A program made the position numbers and the translations under genes. Below the pieces are notes generated by a model. That model was given only the letters and a program-made list of their open reading frames with translations, was not told the origin of the DNA and did not search any database. Source: an uncultured Siphonobacter sp. (GTDB lineage: Bacteria; Bacteroidota; Bacteroidia; Cytophagales; Spirosomataceae). From it: a stretch of DNA of 64,000 nucleotides. Below are positions 8,162-17,796 of this stretch, piece by piece; the stretch's first letter is position 1; the number at the start of each line of letters is the position of its first letter. The stretch is taken from positions 186,001 to 250,000 of the forward strand of contig CAJYIW010000019.1 in the NCBI GenBank assembly GCA_913775095.1, read 5' to 3'.

Positions 8162-11100
8162 TTATTCGATGGTTATTACCCAGTCGTCCTGTTCAACTAC
8201 CGTCCCTTCAGTCAGCACAATGGAAGTTACTTTACCCGCTATCGGTGCGGCTACGATACTTTCCATTTTCATGGCTTCAATCACGAAAAGTGGCTGGTTT
8301 TTCTTCACCTCTTCGCCTTCTTTCACCTGAATACGGCTCAGGCGGCCCTGAAGCGGAGCTCCCACCTGTCCGGCTTTCGTCACCTTCTGGTTTTGCGATT
8401 TGGTAGCCTTGAAGGTATTGTCCTTGATGGAAATCCGGCGGGCCTGACCGTTCAGATCAAACGTTACCGTGCGGTGGCCGGTTTCGTCCGGTTCTGACAC
8501 GTAAGACAATTTGATCATGATGGTTTTTCCTTCCTGAATCGTCACCAGAATTTCCTCGTCCAGTTTCAAACCGTAGAAGAAGGCTGGCGTCGGTAACTTG
8601 CTCACGTCACCGTAGCGATCAGAGGCTACGTAGAAGTCTTCGTAAACCTTCGGATACATCTTGTAACTCAGGTAGTCCAGGAAAGCTCCGTCATTACCCA
8701 TGTACACTTCAGCATTCGGGAATTTCTTCTTGAACGCGGCAAAGTCCTCCTCCAGATTCAGCGGTGGCAAGCTGTCGTTGGGACGGCCCGTAATGGGTTC
8801 TTCGTCCCGTAAAACGATTTTCTGAAGCTCTTCGGGAAAACCACCCACGGGCTGGCCCAGCTCACCTTTCAGAAATCCTTTGACGGATTCGGGGAAGCTC
8901 AGAGCGTCGCCACGGGTGAATACTTCTTCCGAGGTCAGGTTGTTGGAGGTCATGAAAATGGCCATATCACCCACCACTTTGGATGACGGCGTCACCTTCA
9001 CGATATCACCAAACAGCTGGTTTGCTGTGATGTAATTTTTCTTGAGCGTTTCAAATTTGTCACCCACGCCCAGGGAGATGGCCTGCTGACGAAGGTTAGA
9101 GAACTGACCGCCGGGAACTTCGTTTTGGTACACTTCGGCCGAACCCGAACGCATGCCACTTTCGAAGGGGTAGTAATACTCCCGAACATCTTCCCAATAC
9201 GTTGAGTACTGGTTTAGTAATGAAAGGTCAATCGGATGCTCCCGCTCGTGTCCTTCCATCATCGCTACAACGGAGTTGAAGTTAGGCTGGGAAGTTAATC
9301 CCGACATGGCTGCAATGGAGCAGTCTACGATGTCTACACCGGCTTCAATCGCTTTCAGATACGTAGCGGGTTGAATGGAGGAAGTATCGTGCGTGTGCAA
9401 ATGCACGGGAATACTAAGTACTTTCTTCAGTTCACCGACGAGAATGGAGGCCTGCTGTGGTTTCAGTAAGCCGGCCATGTCTTTGATACACAGCATATGG
9501 GCTCCCAAATCCTCCAGCTGACGAGCCAGATCCAGGTAATACTGAAGCGAATATTTGTAATCGGGGTTATTCTTATGTTGCAGGAAATCACCGGTGTAAC
9601 AGATCGCGGCTTCCGCAATACCGCCCGTCCGTTCCTGAACGGCTTTGATGGATACTTTCATCGCATCAATCCAGTTCAGCGAATCAAAAATGCGGAAGAC
9701 ATCCACGCCCGATTCCCAGGATTTTTCAACGAAGGTTTCAATCAGATTATCTGGATAGGCGGAATACCCTACGGCATTGCTTCCCCGGAATAACATCTGG
9801 AGCAGCATATTTGGCATGGCCTCCCGGAACTGACGCAGACGGGTCCAGGGGTTTTCGTGCAGGAAACGCATGGATACATCGAACGTGGCTCCTCCCCATA
9901 CTTCCATCGAGAATAACTGCGGGAATGACTTGGCAAAACCCGAAGCCACTTCCAGCATGTCGTCCGTACGAACCCGCGTGGCTAACAGAGACTGATGACT
10001 ATCTCGGAAGGTCGTGTCAGTGTAAAGAATCGTATTGTGTTCTTTCACCCATTCCGCAAACTTAGCGGGACCCATCCGGTTCAGACGGTCCTTGTTGCCG
10101 AGCGGAAACTCGCCGAAAGGATCTACCGGAGGTACGATAGGCGTGCGGAACGTTTTTTCGTTTTTGATCTTCACATCCGGGTTACCATTCACAATGACTT
10201 CACCGAGGTAACGCAGCAGCTTCGTCGAGCGATCCTGCGATTTCCGGAAATTGAACAGCTCAGGCGAGTTATCGATGAACTGTACCGTACACGCACCCGA
10301 CTGGAACGTGGGGTGGGCGAGTACATTCTGAAGGAAAGGAATATTGGTTTTTACCCCACGAATCCGGAATTCAACCAGGGCCCGCTCCAGACGCTGAATG
10401 GCTCCCTTGAACGTCCGGCCGGAAGAGGAAACCTTCACCAGCATCGAATCGAAGTAGGGAGAAATCTTCATACCGGGATAGGTCGAACCTTCGTCCAGAC
10501 GAATCCCGAAACCAGCGGCGTTGCGATAGGCAATGATCGTACCGAAGTCGGGTTTAAATCCGTTGGCGGGATCTTCCGTCGTAATGCGGCACTGAATGGC
10601 AAAGCCACTCATTTCAATGTCGTCCTGGCTGTGCAGATAAATGCCGTTATCGGACAATTTATAGTTCATCGCCACCAGTAACTGACTGCGGACCAGATCA
10701 ATACCCGTAATTTCCTCGGTAATGGTATGCTCTACCTGAATCCGGGGGTTTACCTCAATGAAGTAGATGTTCTCTTCTTTGTCAACGAGGAACTCAACCG
10801 TACCCGCACAGGAGTAATTCACGGCCTTACCAATATTTACGGCGTATTCGTAAAGTTTCTCCCGGGTTTCCTGTTTCAGGTTTACCGAAGGAGCAATCTC
10901 TACTACTTTCTGGAAACGACGCTGAACGGAACAATCCCGCTCAAAGAGGTGGTACAGATTTCCGTGTTGGTCGCCGAGTAACTGAACCTCAATGTGCTTG
11001 GGGTTTTCAATGAATTTCTCAATGAAAATAGTATCGTCACCAAAGGCATTTTTAGCTTCGTTACGGGCTTCATTATAGGAACGCTCCAGCGACTCCGCGT

Positions 11101-11641
11101 CCCGCACGACCCGCATGCCCCGGCCACCGCCGCCAGCGGCGGCTTTCAGCATCAGCGGATAACCAATGCGTTCCGCTTCAGACAGCACTTTCTCCGCAGG
11201 TTCGCCTTTGATTTTGGCATCCTGAATGACGGGGAGTCCGGCTTTAATGGCCGTCTCTTTCGCGATTACCTTATCCCCCAGGGCCTGCATGGCTTCGGGT
11301 GAAGGGCCTACGAAAATGATGTTTTCTTCCCGACAACGAGTTGCCAGGTACGTGTTCTCACTCAGGAAACCGTAGCCGGGATGAATGGCGTCAATTTTCT
11401 TACGTTTCGCCAAAGCAATCAGCCCTTCTACATCCAGGTAAGGTTTCAGCGGATCTTCATCCCGCCCAATCTGGTACGCTTCGTCAGCCTTATATCGGTG
11501 AAGCGAGTAACGATCTTCGTAGGTATAAACAGCAACGGTCTGTATTCCCAATTCCGTAGCGGCCCGCATGATGCGAATGGCAATTTCGCCGCGGTTAGCT
11601 ACCAGCAGACGTTTGATTTTACGGACGTATTCAGGAGTCAT
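8162..11641 (-). CDS. pyc: Pyruvate carboxylase
   Basis: A single-chain, 1159-residue biotin enzyme that makes oxaloacetate from pyruvate, bicarbonate and ATP, refilling the citric-acid cycle. Order of domains: biotin carboxylase (IKRLLVANRGEIAIRI at the start, the glycine-rich ATP loop AAAGGGGRGM near residue 170, FIEVNPRIQVEHT), the carboxyltransferase barrel (LYTDTTFRDSHQSLLATR, ICIKDMAGLLKP, LHTHDTS), the tetramerisation region and the C-terminal biotinyl domain with the biotin site EAMKME (Lys about residue 1125). The length is normal. The gene stands alone with its own terminator and a 430-bp upstream gap, as expected for a central-metabolism gene. Confidence 0.97.
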   Translation of the reverse strand: MTPEYVRKIKRLLVANRGEIAIRIMRAATELGIQTVAVYTYEDRYSLHRYKADEAYQIGRDEDPLKPYLDVEGLIALAKRKKIDAIHPGYGFLSENTYLATRCREENIIFVGPSPEAMQALGDKVIAKETAIKAGLPVIQDAKIKGEPAEKVLSEAERIGYPLMLKAAAGGGGRGMRVVRDAESLERSYNEARNEAKNAFGDDTIFIEKFIENPKHIEVQLLGDQHGNLYHLFERDCSVQRRFQKVVEIAPSVNLKQETREKLYEYAVNIGKAVNYSCAGTVEFLVDKEENIYFIEVNPRIQVEHTITEEITGIDLVRSQLLVAMNYKLSDNGIYLHSQDDIEMSGFAIQCRITTEDPANGFKPDFGTIIAYRNAAGFGIRLDEGSTYPGMKISPYFDSMLVKVSSSGRTFKGAIQRLERALVEFRIRGVKTNIPFLQNVLAHPTFQSGACTVQFIDNSPELFNFRKSQDRSTKLLRYLGEVIVNGNPDVKIKNEKTFRTPIVPPVDPFGEFPLGNKDRLNRMGPAKFAEWVKEHNTILYTDTTFRDSHQSLLATRVRTDDMLEVASGFAKSFPQLFSMEVWGGATFDVSMRFLHENPWTRLRQFREAMPNMLLQMLFRGSNAVGYSAYPDNLIETFVEKSWESGVDVFRIFDSLNWIDAMKVSIKAVQERTGGIAEAAICYTGDFLQHKNNPDYKYSLQYYLDLARQLEDLGAHMLCIKDMAGLLKPQQASILVGELKKVLSIPVHLHTHDTSSIQPATYLKAIEAGVDIVDCSIAAMSGLTSQPNFNSVVAMMEGHEREHPIDLSLLNQYSTYWEDVREYYYPFESGMRSGSAEVYQNEVPGGQFSNLRQQAISLGVGDKFETLKKNYITANQLFGDIVKVTPSSKVVGDMAIFMTSNNLTSEEVFTRGDALSFPESVKGFLKGELGQPVGGFPEELQKIVLRDEEPITGRPNDSLPPLNLEEDFAAFKKKFPNAEVYMGNDGAFLDYLSYKMYPKVYEDFYVASDRYGDVSKLPTPAFFYGLKLDEEILVTIQEGKTIMIKLSYVSEPDETGHRTVTFDLNGQARRISIKDNTFKATKSQNQKVTKAGQVGAPLQGRLSRIQVKEGEEVKKNQPLFVIEAMKMESIVAAPIAGKVTSIVLTEGTVVEQDDWVITIE

Positions 11642-12025
11642 GCAGTAATGAGGTTAAACAAAATAATCGATTACGTTTTGAGGCGAACTACGGTTCACAG
11701 AATTTTCATACTAAAAACCTCGTGACTGCAAATATGCAAACTTGCCAAAAGAAATGCCGTATTCTTTAAGAATTTCTAAATGAAATTTGGAAACTCTTAA
11801 AAAATTCACAAGATCGCTTGGTTATTTACAATGGAATTTTTTTGCCCAGTTCGCCAGGAGAGTAAGTGACTGAAAAGACGTAAGAACCTGTGCCAGTCCC
11901 GATAAGAGCAGAACGAAATTTTACCAAACCTCTGCGTCAGAATTTCGGCGAGACGAAGGAGCAGACCCGTACACGCCTTTCCTTTTCCTTCCTTAAAAGA
12001 CCTCGGCGGTCATGGGCACAAAAAA
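11642..12025. other. Intergenic region upstream of pyc
   Basis: No convincing gene is present. The first 180 bases are AT-rich and should contain the pyc promoter on the minus strand; I could not pick out a certain TAnnTTTG box. A short plus-strand frame at 11890 runs into a terminator and the next gene and looks like noise. Confidence 0.5.
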
Positions 12026-12055
12026 AGCCCCACGCTCTGGAAAGCATGGGGCTCA
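12026..12055 (-). terminator. Terminator of the DUF3592 gene
   Basis: The hairpin AGCCCCACGCT / AGCATGGGGCT, with one internal mismatch and a T-run on the minus strand, lies 18 bp after the stop codon. Confidence 0.8.
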
Positions 12056-12072
12056 GGAATGGAAGTGACTGC

Positions 12073-12540
12073 TTATAAGGCAAACAGTACGCCAATCATA
12101 AAAAACAGGGCGGCACCGATGTAAAATACCTTAGGCTGAATGCCGGGAGCGTCTTCAGTTCCCAGGGTTGCTTCTTCGGGATTGCCTACATTATAGCGAA
12201 CGGGAATTTTAGAACCTACCTGCAAAGGGCTGTTCGTGCCTTCTTCGCCAAGGGCTAAAAACTGATGATTACCTACGTTAAACTTCACTTGTGGGAAATG
12301 CAGCGGGTAATTGCCCATCTTATCATCCCGGTTGTATTTCTTAAATACGTCAACGATGATCCCTTCCACCATGGCGGATTGTTGCAGCCACTGCTGGCGA
12401 CGGTTGGCGAAGTAAAAACCAACCATGAGGCAAAGCAGGGCAATTCCAATGAAAGGTAACATGAACTCCGCACCGGGTTGAGACATCCCTGGGGTACGCG
12501 GTAATGACATCGTAAGTATAGTACTGGAAAACAAATTCAT
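12073..12540 (-). CDS. DUF3592 membrane protein
   Basis: About 155 residues with one membrane helix near the start (FMLPFIGIALLCLMVGFYF), a soluble middle domain and a second helix at the very end (VFYIGAALFFMIGVLFAL). The middle part (VEGIIVDV, PQVKFNVGNHQF, VGSKIPVRYNVGNPEEA) matches the DUF3592 pattern, in which a small beta domain is held between two helices. The role is unknown. The start is unsure: ATGs at 12538-12540 and 12508-12510 are both possible, and a longer frame exists upstream. It is a single gene. Confidence 0.75.
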   Translation of the reverse strand: MNLFSSTILTMSLPRTPGMSQPGAEFMLPFIGIALLCLMVGFYFANRRQQWLQQSAMVEGIIVDVFKKYNRDDKMGNYPLHFPQVKFNVGNHQFLALGEEGTNSPLQVGSKIPVRYNVGNPEEATLGTEDAPGIQPKVFYIGAALFFMIGVLFAL

Positions 12541-12582
12541 GGCTTTATACAAGATAATGGCTTCAAGTTCTGGCGGACACAT

Positions 12583-12990
12583 GAGGAAGAGCTGTGCCTT
12601 ACATTGAACAAAAATCAGGTATTACTTACAGATAATCAAATAGTTAGGATTTCTTAGGTTGATGAACCAATCTTGAAGAAAATAGACTTTTAAGAAAGAA
12701 AACAGACTTTTTTATAAAAACAGGTTTCATAAAAGGGAGGCCAAACAAAATATTGACTGATTTTACTGAAAACTGGTTTTAAAAGGAGTGTATAAAAAAA
12801 ATAAAATATTTTGACCTTTTTTATTGTACTATTCTTTGATAATGTTTTGTTATAGGTGAACTTGAGTCGGTGTCTGATCTATTTTGATAAAAAAGCCAAT
12901 TGATTTTTTACTGCTTCAGTCTTTTGTTAAAATAAAATTTGGTGAAAAATAATTTGAAATATTATTCACCCACTCGCTAAAAGCCACAAA
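12583..12990. other. AT-rich gene-less stretch
   Basis: About 400 bases of markedly lower GC than the genes on either side, with many A/T runs. I find no credible frame. It holds a 30-bp imperfect palindrome at 12941-12970 (arms GGTGAA and TTCACC at the ends). It may carry the DUF3592 promoter on the minus strand. Confidence 0.5.
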
Positions 12991-13015
12991 AAAAGTCTGA
13001 CCGAGGTCAGACTTT
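12991..13015 (-). terminator. Terminator of the 55-residue membrane protein gene
   Basis: A perfect hairpin AAAAGTCTGAC / GTCAGACTTTT with a T-run on the minus strand, 45 bp after the small gene. It supports the idea that the small gene is expressed. Confidence 0.85.
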
Positions 13016-13060
13016 TGGGGTATGATCGTAAAAATCCGGAGCCGAAACACGGCCGGGATC

Positions 13061-13228
13061 TTAATAGTGACGAGGTGAGTTGTAAGCAGCAAAAGCAGCT
13101 CCAACCAGCAGCGTGCCTACGATGGCTGTTAAGGTATCTCCGAAAATCCAGAGAACAGCAGCTATTAATAAGAAACCACCTAGTTGAGGAGCCTTAACAG
13201 AAGAGGTTGATTCGCTATTTGATGACAT
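13061..13228 (-). CDS. Small hydrophobic membrane protein, 55 residues
   Basis: A short minus-strand frame from the ATG at 13226-13228 to a TAA at 13061-13063. The protein begins MSSNSESTSSVKAPQLGG, then has two hydrophobic stretches broken at Gly-Asp (FLLIAAVLWIFGD and LTAIVGTLLVGAAFAAY) and ends SPRHY. It would fit a small inner-membrane hairpin protein. I recognise no family. Support for it being real comes from the good terminator downstream, the isolated position with its own upstream gap, and the sensible membrane pattern. It lies in front of hemJ in the same direction but is separated from it by the order hemJ first (13292-13846, upstream). Confidence 0.65.
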   Translation of the reverse strand: MSSNSESTSSVKAPQLGGFLLIAAVLWIFGDTLTAIVGTLLVGAAFAAYNSPRHY

Positions 13229-13291
13229 AATGGAATTCTTTTTAGATCTGGCACAAAAATAGAAGCTGAGGTCTAAACTGCCAAGTACTTT

Positions 13292-13846
13292 TTACGGGTT
13301 TTGCTGCTTTTGTTCGCGGCGGCGTTTCACCAGACGTACGGCAGTCATGATGAGCACGGCAAAAATGATCAGGCCAGCAACGCCGTAGATCCAGTCAAGG
13401 GCATTCTTCAATACCACTAGAAAGACAATGGCGAAGAGCAGAATGGTAGCGACTTCGTTCCAGAGTCGCAGCTGAATGGAGGTGTGACGATACTGATCTT
13501 TCCGCAGTTCAATAATCAGTTTACGGCAGTAGAAATGATATGCAATGACACCTGCAACGAAGGTTAACTTCAGGTGCATCCACGGTTGCTGAAGCCAGAA
13601 GGGGAAAAGATACACCATCCAGCTGGCCGACAGAATGGTCAACCACATCGCCGGAACCATAATCGCATTGAAGAGTAATTTTTCGTTGCGTTTGTATTCA
13701 GTGGTTAAAATTTCGCGGGCCGGTTCGGGCTTGCTATTCGCTTCGGTATGGTAAACCAGCAGTCGGGGTAAGTAAAACAATCCTGCAAACCAGCTAACTA
13801 CGAAGATGATGTGCAGTGATTTGAGATATTCGTATGGAAAAGGCAT
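13292..13846 (-). CDS. hemJ: Protoporphyrinogen IX oxidase, HemJ type
   Basis: A 184-residue membrane protein beginning MPFPYEYLKSLHIIFVVSWF; a longer frame upstream adds 14 residues unlike the family. The pattern LHIIFVVSWFAGLFYLPRLLVYH with its conserved histidine, then four or five further hydrophobic helices and a lysine/arginine-rich end, is that of HemJ (formerly UPF0093/CopD-like), which oxidises protoporphyrinogen IX to protoporphyrin IX using haem. Its neighbour on the other strand is hemN, an earlier step of the same pathway, which supports the assignment. The two start codons are about 175 bp apart, so a shared control region is possible. Confidence 0.88.
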   Translation of the reverse strand: MPFPYEYLKSLHIIFVVSWFAGLFYLPRLLVYHTEANSKPEPAREILTTEYKRNEKLLFNAIMVPAMWLTILSASWMVYLFPFWLQQPWMHLKLTFVAGVIAYHFYCRKLIIELRKDQYRHTSIQLRLWNEVATILLFAIVFLVVLKNALDWIYGVAGLIIFAVLIMTAVRLVKRRREQKQQNP

Positions 13847-14021
13847 AAGAAAATGATGAAGAAAACCGAATGGCCGGAGCCGCTGCAAATATACCTCTGC
13901 CCGACGGGCATTAGCTGCGAAATTTTAAATATCTGGCTTCGGGGGAAGTGACAAAAGTCATTGGAATGCCTGGAGGACTGGGGGAGCTTTGCAGGGTAAC
14001 GTTTGTGAATACGAAAGTCCT

Positions 14022-15362
14022 ATGGCCATGAATGAGTCTGAATTAATTCAGAAATACGACGTACCCGGTCCCCGGTACACGAGTTATCCGACGGTTCCTT
14101 ACTGGGAAACCGATGCTTTTTCCACGGATCTCTGGAAACAGCGATTGCATCAGCAGGTTCAGCTCTCTGGCGGGCAGGTAAGTCTGTATATTCATTTGCC
14201 CTACTGTGAAAGTTTGTGCACCTTTTGTGGTTGCCACAAACGCATTACAAAAAATCACAGCGTGGAGAAAAGTTATCTGGAAGCGGTGCTGAAGGAATGG
14301 CAACTGTATCAGGATCTGTTACCCGAACGTCCCCGAATCGCTGAAATTCACCTGGGCGGAGGAACGCCCACCTTCTTTGCAGCTGAAAACTTACGCTGGT
14401 TTCTGGAGCAGTTACTGGCAGGGGGGCAGCGGGCCGAACACCTTGACTTCGGTTTTGAAGGCCATCCCAACAATACCACGGCGGAGCATCTGTCGGTGTT
14501 GCACGCCCTGGGTTTTCGGCGGGTAAGCTTTGGCGTTCAGGACTATGACCCACGGGTTCAGCGGGCCATCCACCGGATTCAGCCCTTCGCTAACGTTGAA
14601 CAGGTAACGCGGCAGTCCCGGGAAATAGGTTACACGTCCGTTAGTCACGATCTGGTGTACGGTTTACCTTTTCAGACCATCGAAACCGTGGAAGACACGA
14701 TTCGTAAAACCATTCAGTTGCAGCCGGACCGGATTTCCTATTATTCTTACGCTCACGTCCCCTGGATAAAAGGAACGGGTCAGCGGGGCTTTCATGACGA
14801 AGATATTCCGAAGGGGGCCGAAAAACGAGCCTTGTATGAGCGGGGACGAGCGTTGTTACACGAAGCTGGTTATACCGAAATTGGCATGGACCATTTCGCC
14901 TTGCCCCATGATTCACTCTACCAGGCCATGAACGAGGGCCGCCTGCACCGAAATTTTATGGGGTACACCACCACTCGTTCGGATGTACTGATTGGACTGG
15001 GGGCTTCTTCCATTTCGGACTGCTGGACGGCCTTTGCTCAAAATGAAAAAGACATTGATGCCTACATGGATCAGGTTAGTCAGGGAGCGTTACCGATTCT
15101 CAAAGGGCACGCTTTAACGGAACGGGATCTAGGGGTTCGCCAGCAGATTCTGAATCTGATGTGCCGATTTGAAACGGACTGGACCCCCCATTCCCTGGAA
15201 ATTATTGACGATTTCAGCAGGGATGGATTATTAACGTATACCAATACGCGTATGGTAATCACGGAGCTGGGCCGACCGTTTATTCGTAATATCTGCATGG
15301 CTCTGGATGAAAAACTCAACCAGACATCCCTGACAAAGTCGTTATTTTCAAAGACCATCTAG
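14022..15362 (+). CDS. hemN: Oxygen-independent coproporphyrinogen III oxidase
   Basis: A radical-SAM enzyme of about 446 residues that converts coproporphyrinogen III to protoporphyrinogen IX without oxygen. The start region NESELIQKYDVPGPRYTSYP is the HemN signature, followed by YIHLPYCESLCTFCGCHK with the CxxxCxxC cluster motif and a fourth cysteine, HLGGGTPTFF, and the SYYSYAHVPWIKGTGQR block. ATGs at 14022 and 14028 are both good starts; an upstream TTG frame is less likely. The gene is divergent from hemJ, so two haem steps sit side by side. It is cytoplasmic. Confidence 0.95.
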   Translation: MAMNESELIQKYDVPGPRYTSYPTVPYWETDAFSTDLWKQRLHQQVQLSGGQVSLYIHLPYCESLCTFCGCHKRITKNHSVEKSYLEAVLKEWQLYQDLLPERPRIAEIHLGGGTPTFFAAENLRWFLEQLLAGGQRAEHLDFGFEGHPNNTTAEHLSVLHALGFRRVSFGVQDYDPRVQRAIHRIQPFANVEQVTRQSREIGYTSVSHDLVYGLPFQTIETVEDTIRKTIQLQPDRISYYSYAHVPWIKGTGQRGFHDEDIPKGAEKRALYERGRALLHEAGYTEIGMDHFALPHDSLYQAMNEGRLHRNFMGYTTTRSDVLIGLGASSISDCWTAFAQNEKDIDAYMDQVSQGALPILKGHALTERDLGVRQQILNLMCRFETDWTPHSLEIIDDFSRDGLLTYTNTRMVITELGRPFIRNICMALDEKLNQTSLTKSLFSKTI

Positions 15363-15448
15363 TTCCAAAATCCGGTAGAACCCGCTGGCAATGCTGCTTT
15401 GGCTTTATTTTTTTAAGGGTTATGGATTGATTTAATCCAAAGCCGCTG

Positions 15449-16495
15449 ATGTTCCGTTGTGTTTGTTTACTCATGTTTTTAGGGGGATGTTCTACGTTTA
15501 CCTGGGCTCAGGAACTGGATGATGTGTTCGTGCAAACCAAAGAATCCACCAAAGACATTGATACGGCTTATATCAGCTCTTACGAAAATCAGTTAACTAC
15601 CCGAGCGTACCTTTCCAGAAAATACAGCCGTTTATTAATTAAAACGCCGCAACGAAAAATAGCTTTTCACCCCAATACCAGCCTTAATCTGGGTATTGGG
15701 GCCACCTATGAATCGCTGACACTGAACCTGGCCTATGGCTTCTCTTTTCTGAATCCGGACCACGGGCAGGGCGAAACCAAATACCTGGACTTACAGTCCC
15801 ACATCTACAATCGGAACTGGGTCGCTGATTTTTACGGACAGTTTTACAAAGGATATTACCTGACTTCGAAAGACCTGGCTGCCAACATTCCCGAAACCTA
15901 TTACCAACGCCCGGACATGTACGTCCGAATGGGGGGGCTGTCGTATTACCGGCTCAGCAATGGGAGTCGGTTTTCGTACCGGGCTTCCATGGTTCAGAAC
16001 GAGTGGCAGAAAAAATCCGCAGGAACCTGGCTCTACGGTGGCGAGGCTTTTTACGGAGTCATGGGAGGAGACAGTACACTGGCCCCGACGAATTACATCG
16101 ATGATTATGAAGTAAGGAAAATACGGCTTTTCAAATTCGGACCCGGCGGGGGGTATGCGTACACCTGGGTGCTGGGTCGGCATTTTTTTGCAACAGGATC
16201 CTTAACCGCTAACCTGAATGCTTCCATCAGTTCAGAATACGTCGGTAATGAGTCGGGAAAAGTGAAATTCAATGTACGTCCCAACCTGAATTATCGGGCT
16301 TCAGTGGGCTACAATTCCGAAAAATGGATGGTTAAACTTTCGCTGGTGCAGTCGGACGTAAGCGTAACGGGCATTTCAAGTACGGAATACCTGATTCGAA
16401 CGGGTAACTATCGGTTTACCTACACACGTCGATTCCCACCCGGAAAAAAACTTCGCGATCTGGCCGAAAAGAAACGTAAACTGCTCGGAAGTTAA
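15449..16495 (+). CDS. DUF4421 outer-membrane barrel protein
   Basis: A 348-residue exported protein. The first 21 residues form a signal, with LGGC followed by STFTWAQ, so lipoprotein and ordinary cleavage are both possible. The rest is rich in alternating aromatic/hydrophobic strands (NLAYGFSFLN, WVADFYGQFYKGYYL, YVRMGGLSYYRLSNG, FKFGPGGGYAYTWVLG) typical of DUF4421 beta-barrels in Bacteroidota. The end is positively charged (KKLRDLAEKKRKLLGS), which is odd for a barrel that normally ends in an aromatic residue. The function is unknown. It follows hemN by 86 bp but may have its own promoter. Confidence 0.82.
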   Translation: MFRCVCLLMFLGGCSTFTWAQELDDVFVQTKESTKDIDTAYISSYENQLTTRAYLSRKYSRLLIKTPQRKIAFHPNTSLNLGIGATYESLTLNLAYGFSFLNPDHGQGETKYLDLQSHIYNRNWVADFYGQFYKGYYLTSKDLAANIPETYYQRPDMYVRMGGLSYYRLSNGSRFSYRASMVQNEWQKKSAGTWLYGGEAFYGVMGGDSTLAPTNYIDDYEVRKIRLFKFGPGGGYAYTWVLGRHFFATGSLTANLNASISSEYVGNESGKVKFNVRPNLNYRASVGYNSEKWMVKLSLVQSDVSVTGISSTEYLIRTGNYRFTYTRRFPPGKKLRDLAEKKRKLLGS

Positions 16496-16568
16496 GACTT
16501 TATGTAGATTTGAATTTCGATTCTCAAACGGGTTCGTCAGGCCCAGCACTCTAAACCGCAGCAGTACA

Positions 16569-17690
16569 ATGTTTTCTAAACTTGGGTTCAGTATCGCTCT
16601 TTTAAGCTTGGTTCATATGGTCAACGCTCAGAAAAACGACGATTTCCACCTGCTGGTGGGTACCTACACTCAGAAAGGAAGTGAGGGCATTTATGTGTAT
16701 AATTTTAATACGAAAACCGGGGAGTTTAGCCCGGAAAGCGTGGCTAAAGGACTGAAAAATCCATCCTTCCTGGCCATTTCTGCCGATCAGAAAAAGGTGT
16801 ATTCCGTCGGAGAAATGGATAGCGGAGGAGCCGTCTACGCCTTTTCGTTCGATAACGCGACGGGTCATCTAAAGCAGTTAAGCACGGAATCTTCGGGCGG
16901 AGCCGGGCCCTGCCACATCGCCATTGATCAAACCGGCAAATGGGTGATGGTGGGTAACTACGGCGGGGGTAGCCTCAGTATTCTTCCCGTTTTACCCACG
17001 GGTGGGGTGGGAGCACCGCTGAAAACCATTCAGCACGAAGGTTCCGGGCCCAATAAGCAACGTCAGGAAAAAGCTCACGTTCATTCCATCAACATTGCCG
17101 ATAACAACCGGGATGTGTACGTTCCGGATCTCGGCATGGATGAGATTAGCCATTACCAGCTGGATACCCAAAAGGGGACGCTAACGGAGGCTAAGCCAAC
17201 CCGCACGTCTCCCGGAGCGGGACCACGTCACTTTACGTTCCATCCCAATCATAAATTTGCTTACGTCATCAACGAGCTGGATATGACCGTAACGGCTTAT
17301 AATTACAACAAAGACGGCTCGCTGTCCGATATTCAGACCATCTCGACGGTGCCGGCGGACTTCAAGGGAACAAACATTTGTGCGGACATCCATATTTCTC
17401 CGGATGGGAAATTCCTGTACGGATCCAATCGTGGGCACGACAGCATTGCCAGTTACGCCATCGACCCCCAAACGGGGAAGCTGACGCTGGTAGAGATTGT
17501 ACCTTCGGGCGGTAAGCATCCACGTAACTTCATGATAGATCCTTCCGGTCAGTTACTGCTGGTGGCCAATCGGGATACGGATAACATCGTCATTTTTAAA
17601 CGGGATGCCCAAACGGGAAAACTGACCTCCACGGGGAAGGAAATATCTCTGTCCATGCCCGTTTGTCTGAAGATGATACCTAAAAAATAA
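16569..17690 (+). CDS. Secreted lactonase, seven-bladed propeller (6-phosphogluconolactonase-like)
   Basis: A 373-residue protein with a signal peptide (ending HMVNAQ) and the lactonase family pattern: HLLVGTYTQKGSEGIYVYNF, NPSFLAISADQKKVYSVGE, GAGPCHIAIDQTGKWVMVGNYGGGS, KAHVHSINIADNNRDVYVPDLGMDEI, GPRHFTFHPNHKFAYVINE, FLYGSNRGHDSIASY and HPRNFMIDPSGQLLLVANRDTDNI. E. coli Pgl of this fold hydrolyses 6-phosphogluconolactone, but an exported copy is unlikely to meet that phosphate ester; a lactone hydrolase acting on extracellular sugars is a better guess. It is a single gene with a good terminator. Confidence 0.9.
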   Translation: MFSKLGFSIALLSLVHMVNAQKNDDFHLLVGTYTQKGSEGIYVYNFNTKTGEFSPESVAKGLKNPSFLAISADQKKVYSVGEMDSGGAVYAFSFDNATGHLKQLSTESSGGAGPCHIAIDQTGKWVMVGNYGGGSLSILPVLPTGGVGAPLKTIQHEGSGPNKQRQEKAHVHSINIADNNRDVYVPDLGMDEISHYQLDTQKGTLTEAKPTRTSPGAGPRHFTFHPNHKFAYVINELDMTVTAYNYNKDGSLSDIQTISTVPADFKGTNICADIHISPDGKFLYGSNRGHDSIASYAIDPQTGKLTLVEIVPSGGKHPRNFMIDPSGQLLLVANRDTDNIVIFKRDAQTGKLTSTGKEISLSMPVCLKMIPKK

Positions 17691-17714
17691 GCTCTGGTTC
17701 CGGAAGATTACCTG

Positions 17715-17744
17715 ACGGTTCGTGGAAACGCGAACCGTTTTTTG
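17715..17744 (+). terminator. Terminator of the lactonase gene
   Basis: Hairpin ACGGTTCG / CGAACCGT followed by a T-rich tail, 25 bp beyond the stop codon. Confidence 0.8.
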
Positions 17745-17796
17745 TTGTTTTTGAAAAGCCTTTGTATGTTTAACTTTTCCCATTTCAGCAACGCCT

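Noticed and set aside
13015-13197. Plus-strand frame opposite the 55-residue membrane protein
   Set aside because: It runs through the terminator at 12991-13015 and is the shadow of the minus-strand gene, whose membrane pattern is more convincing.
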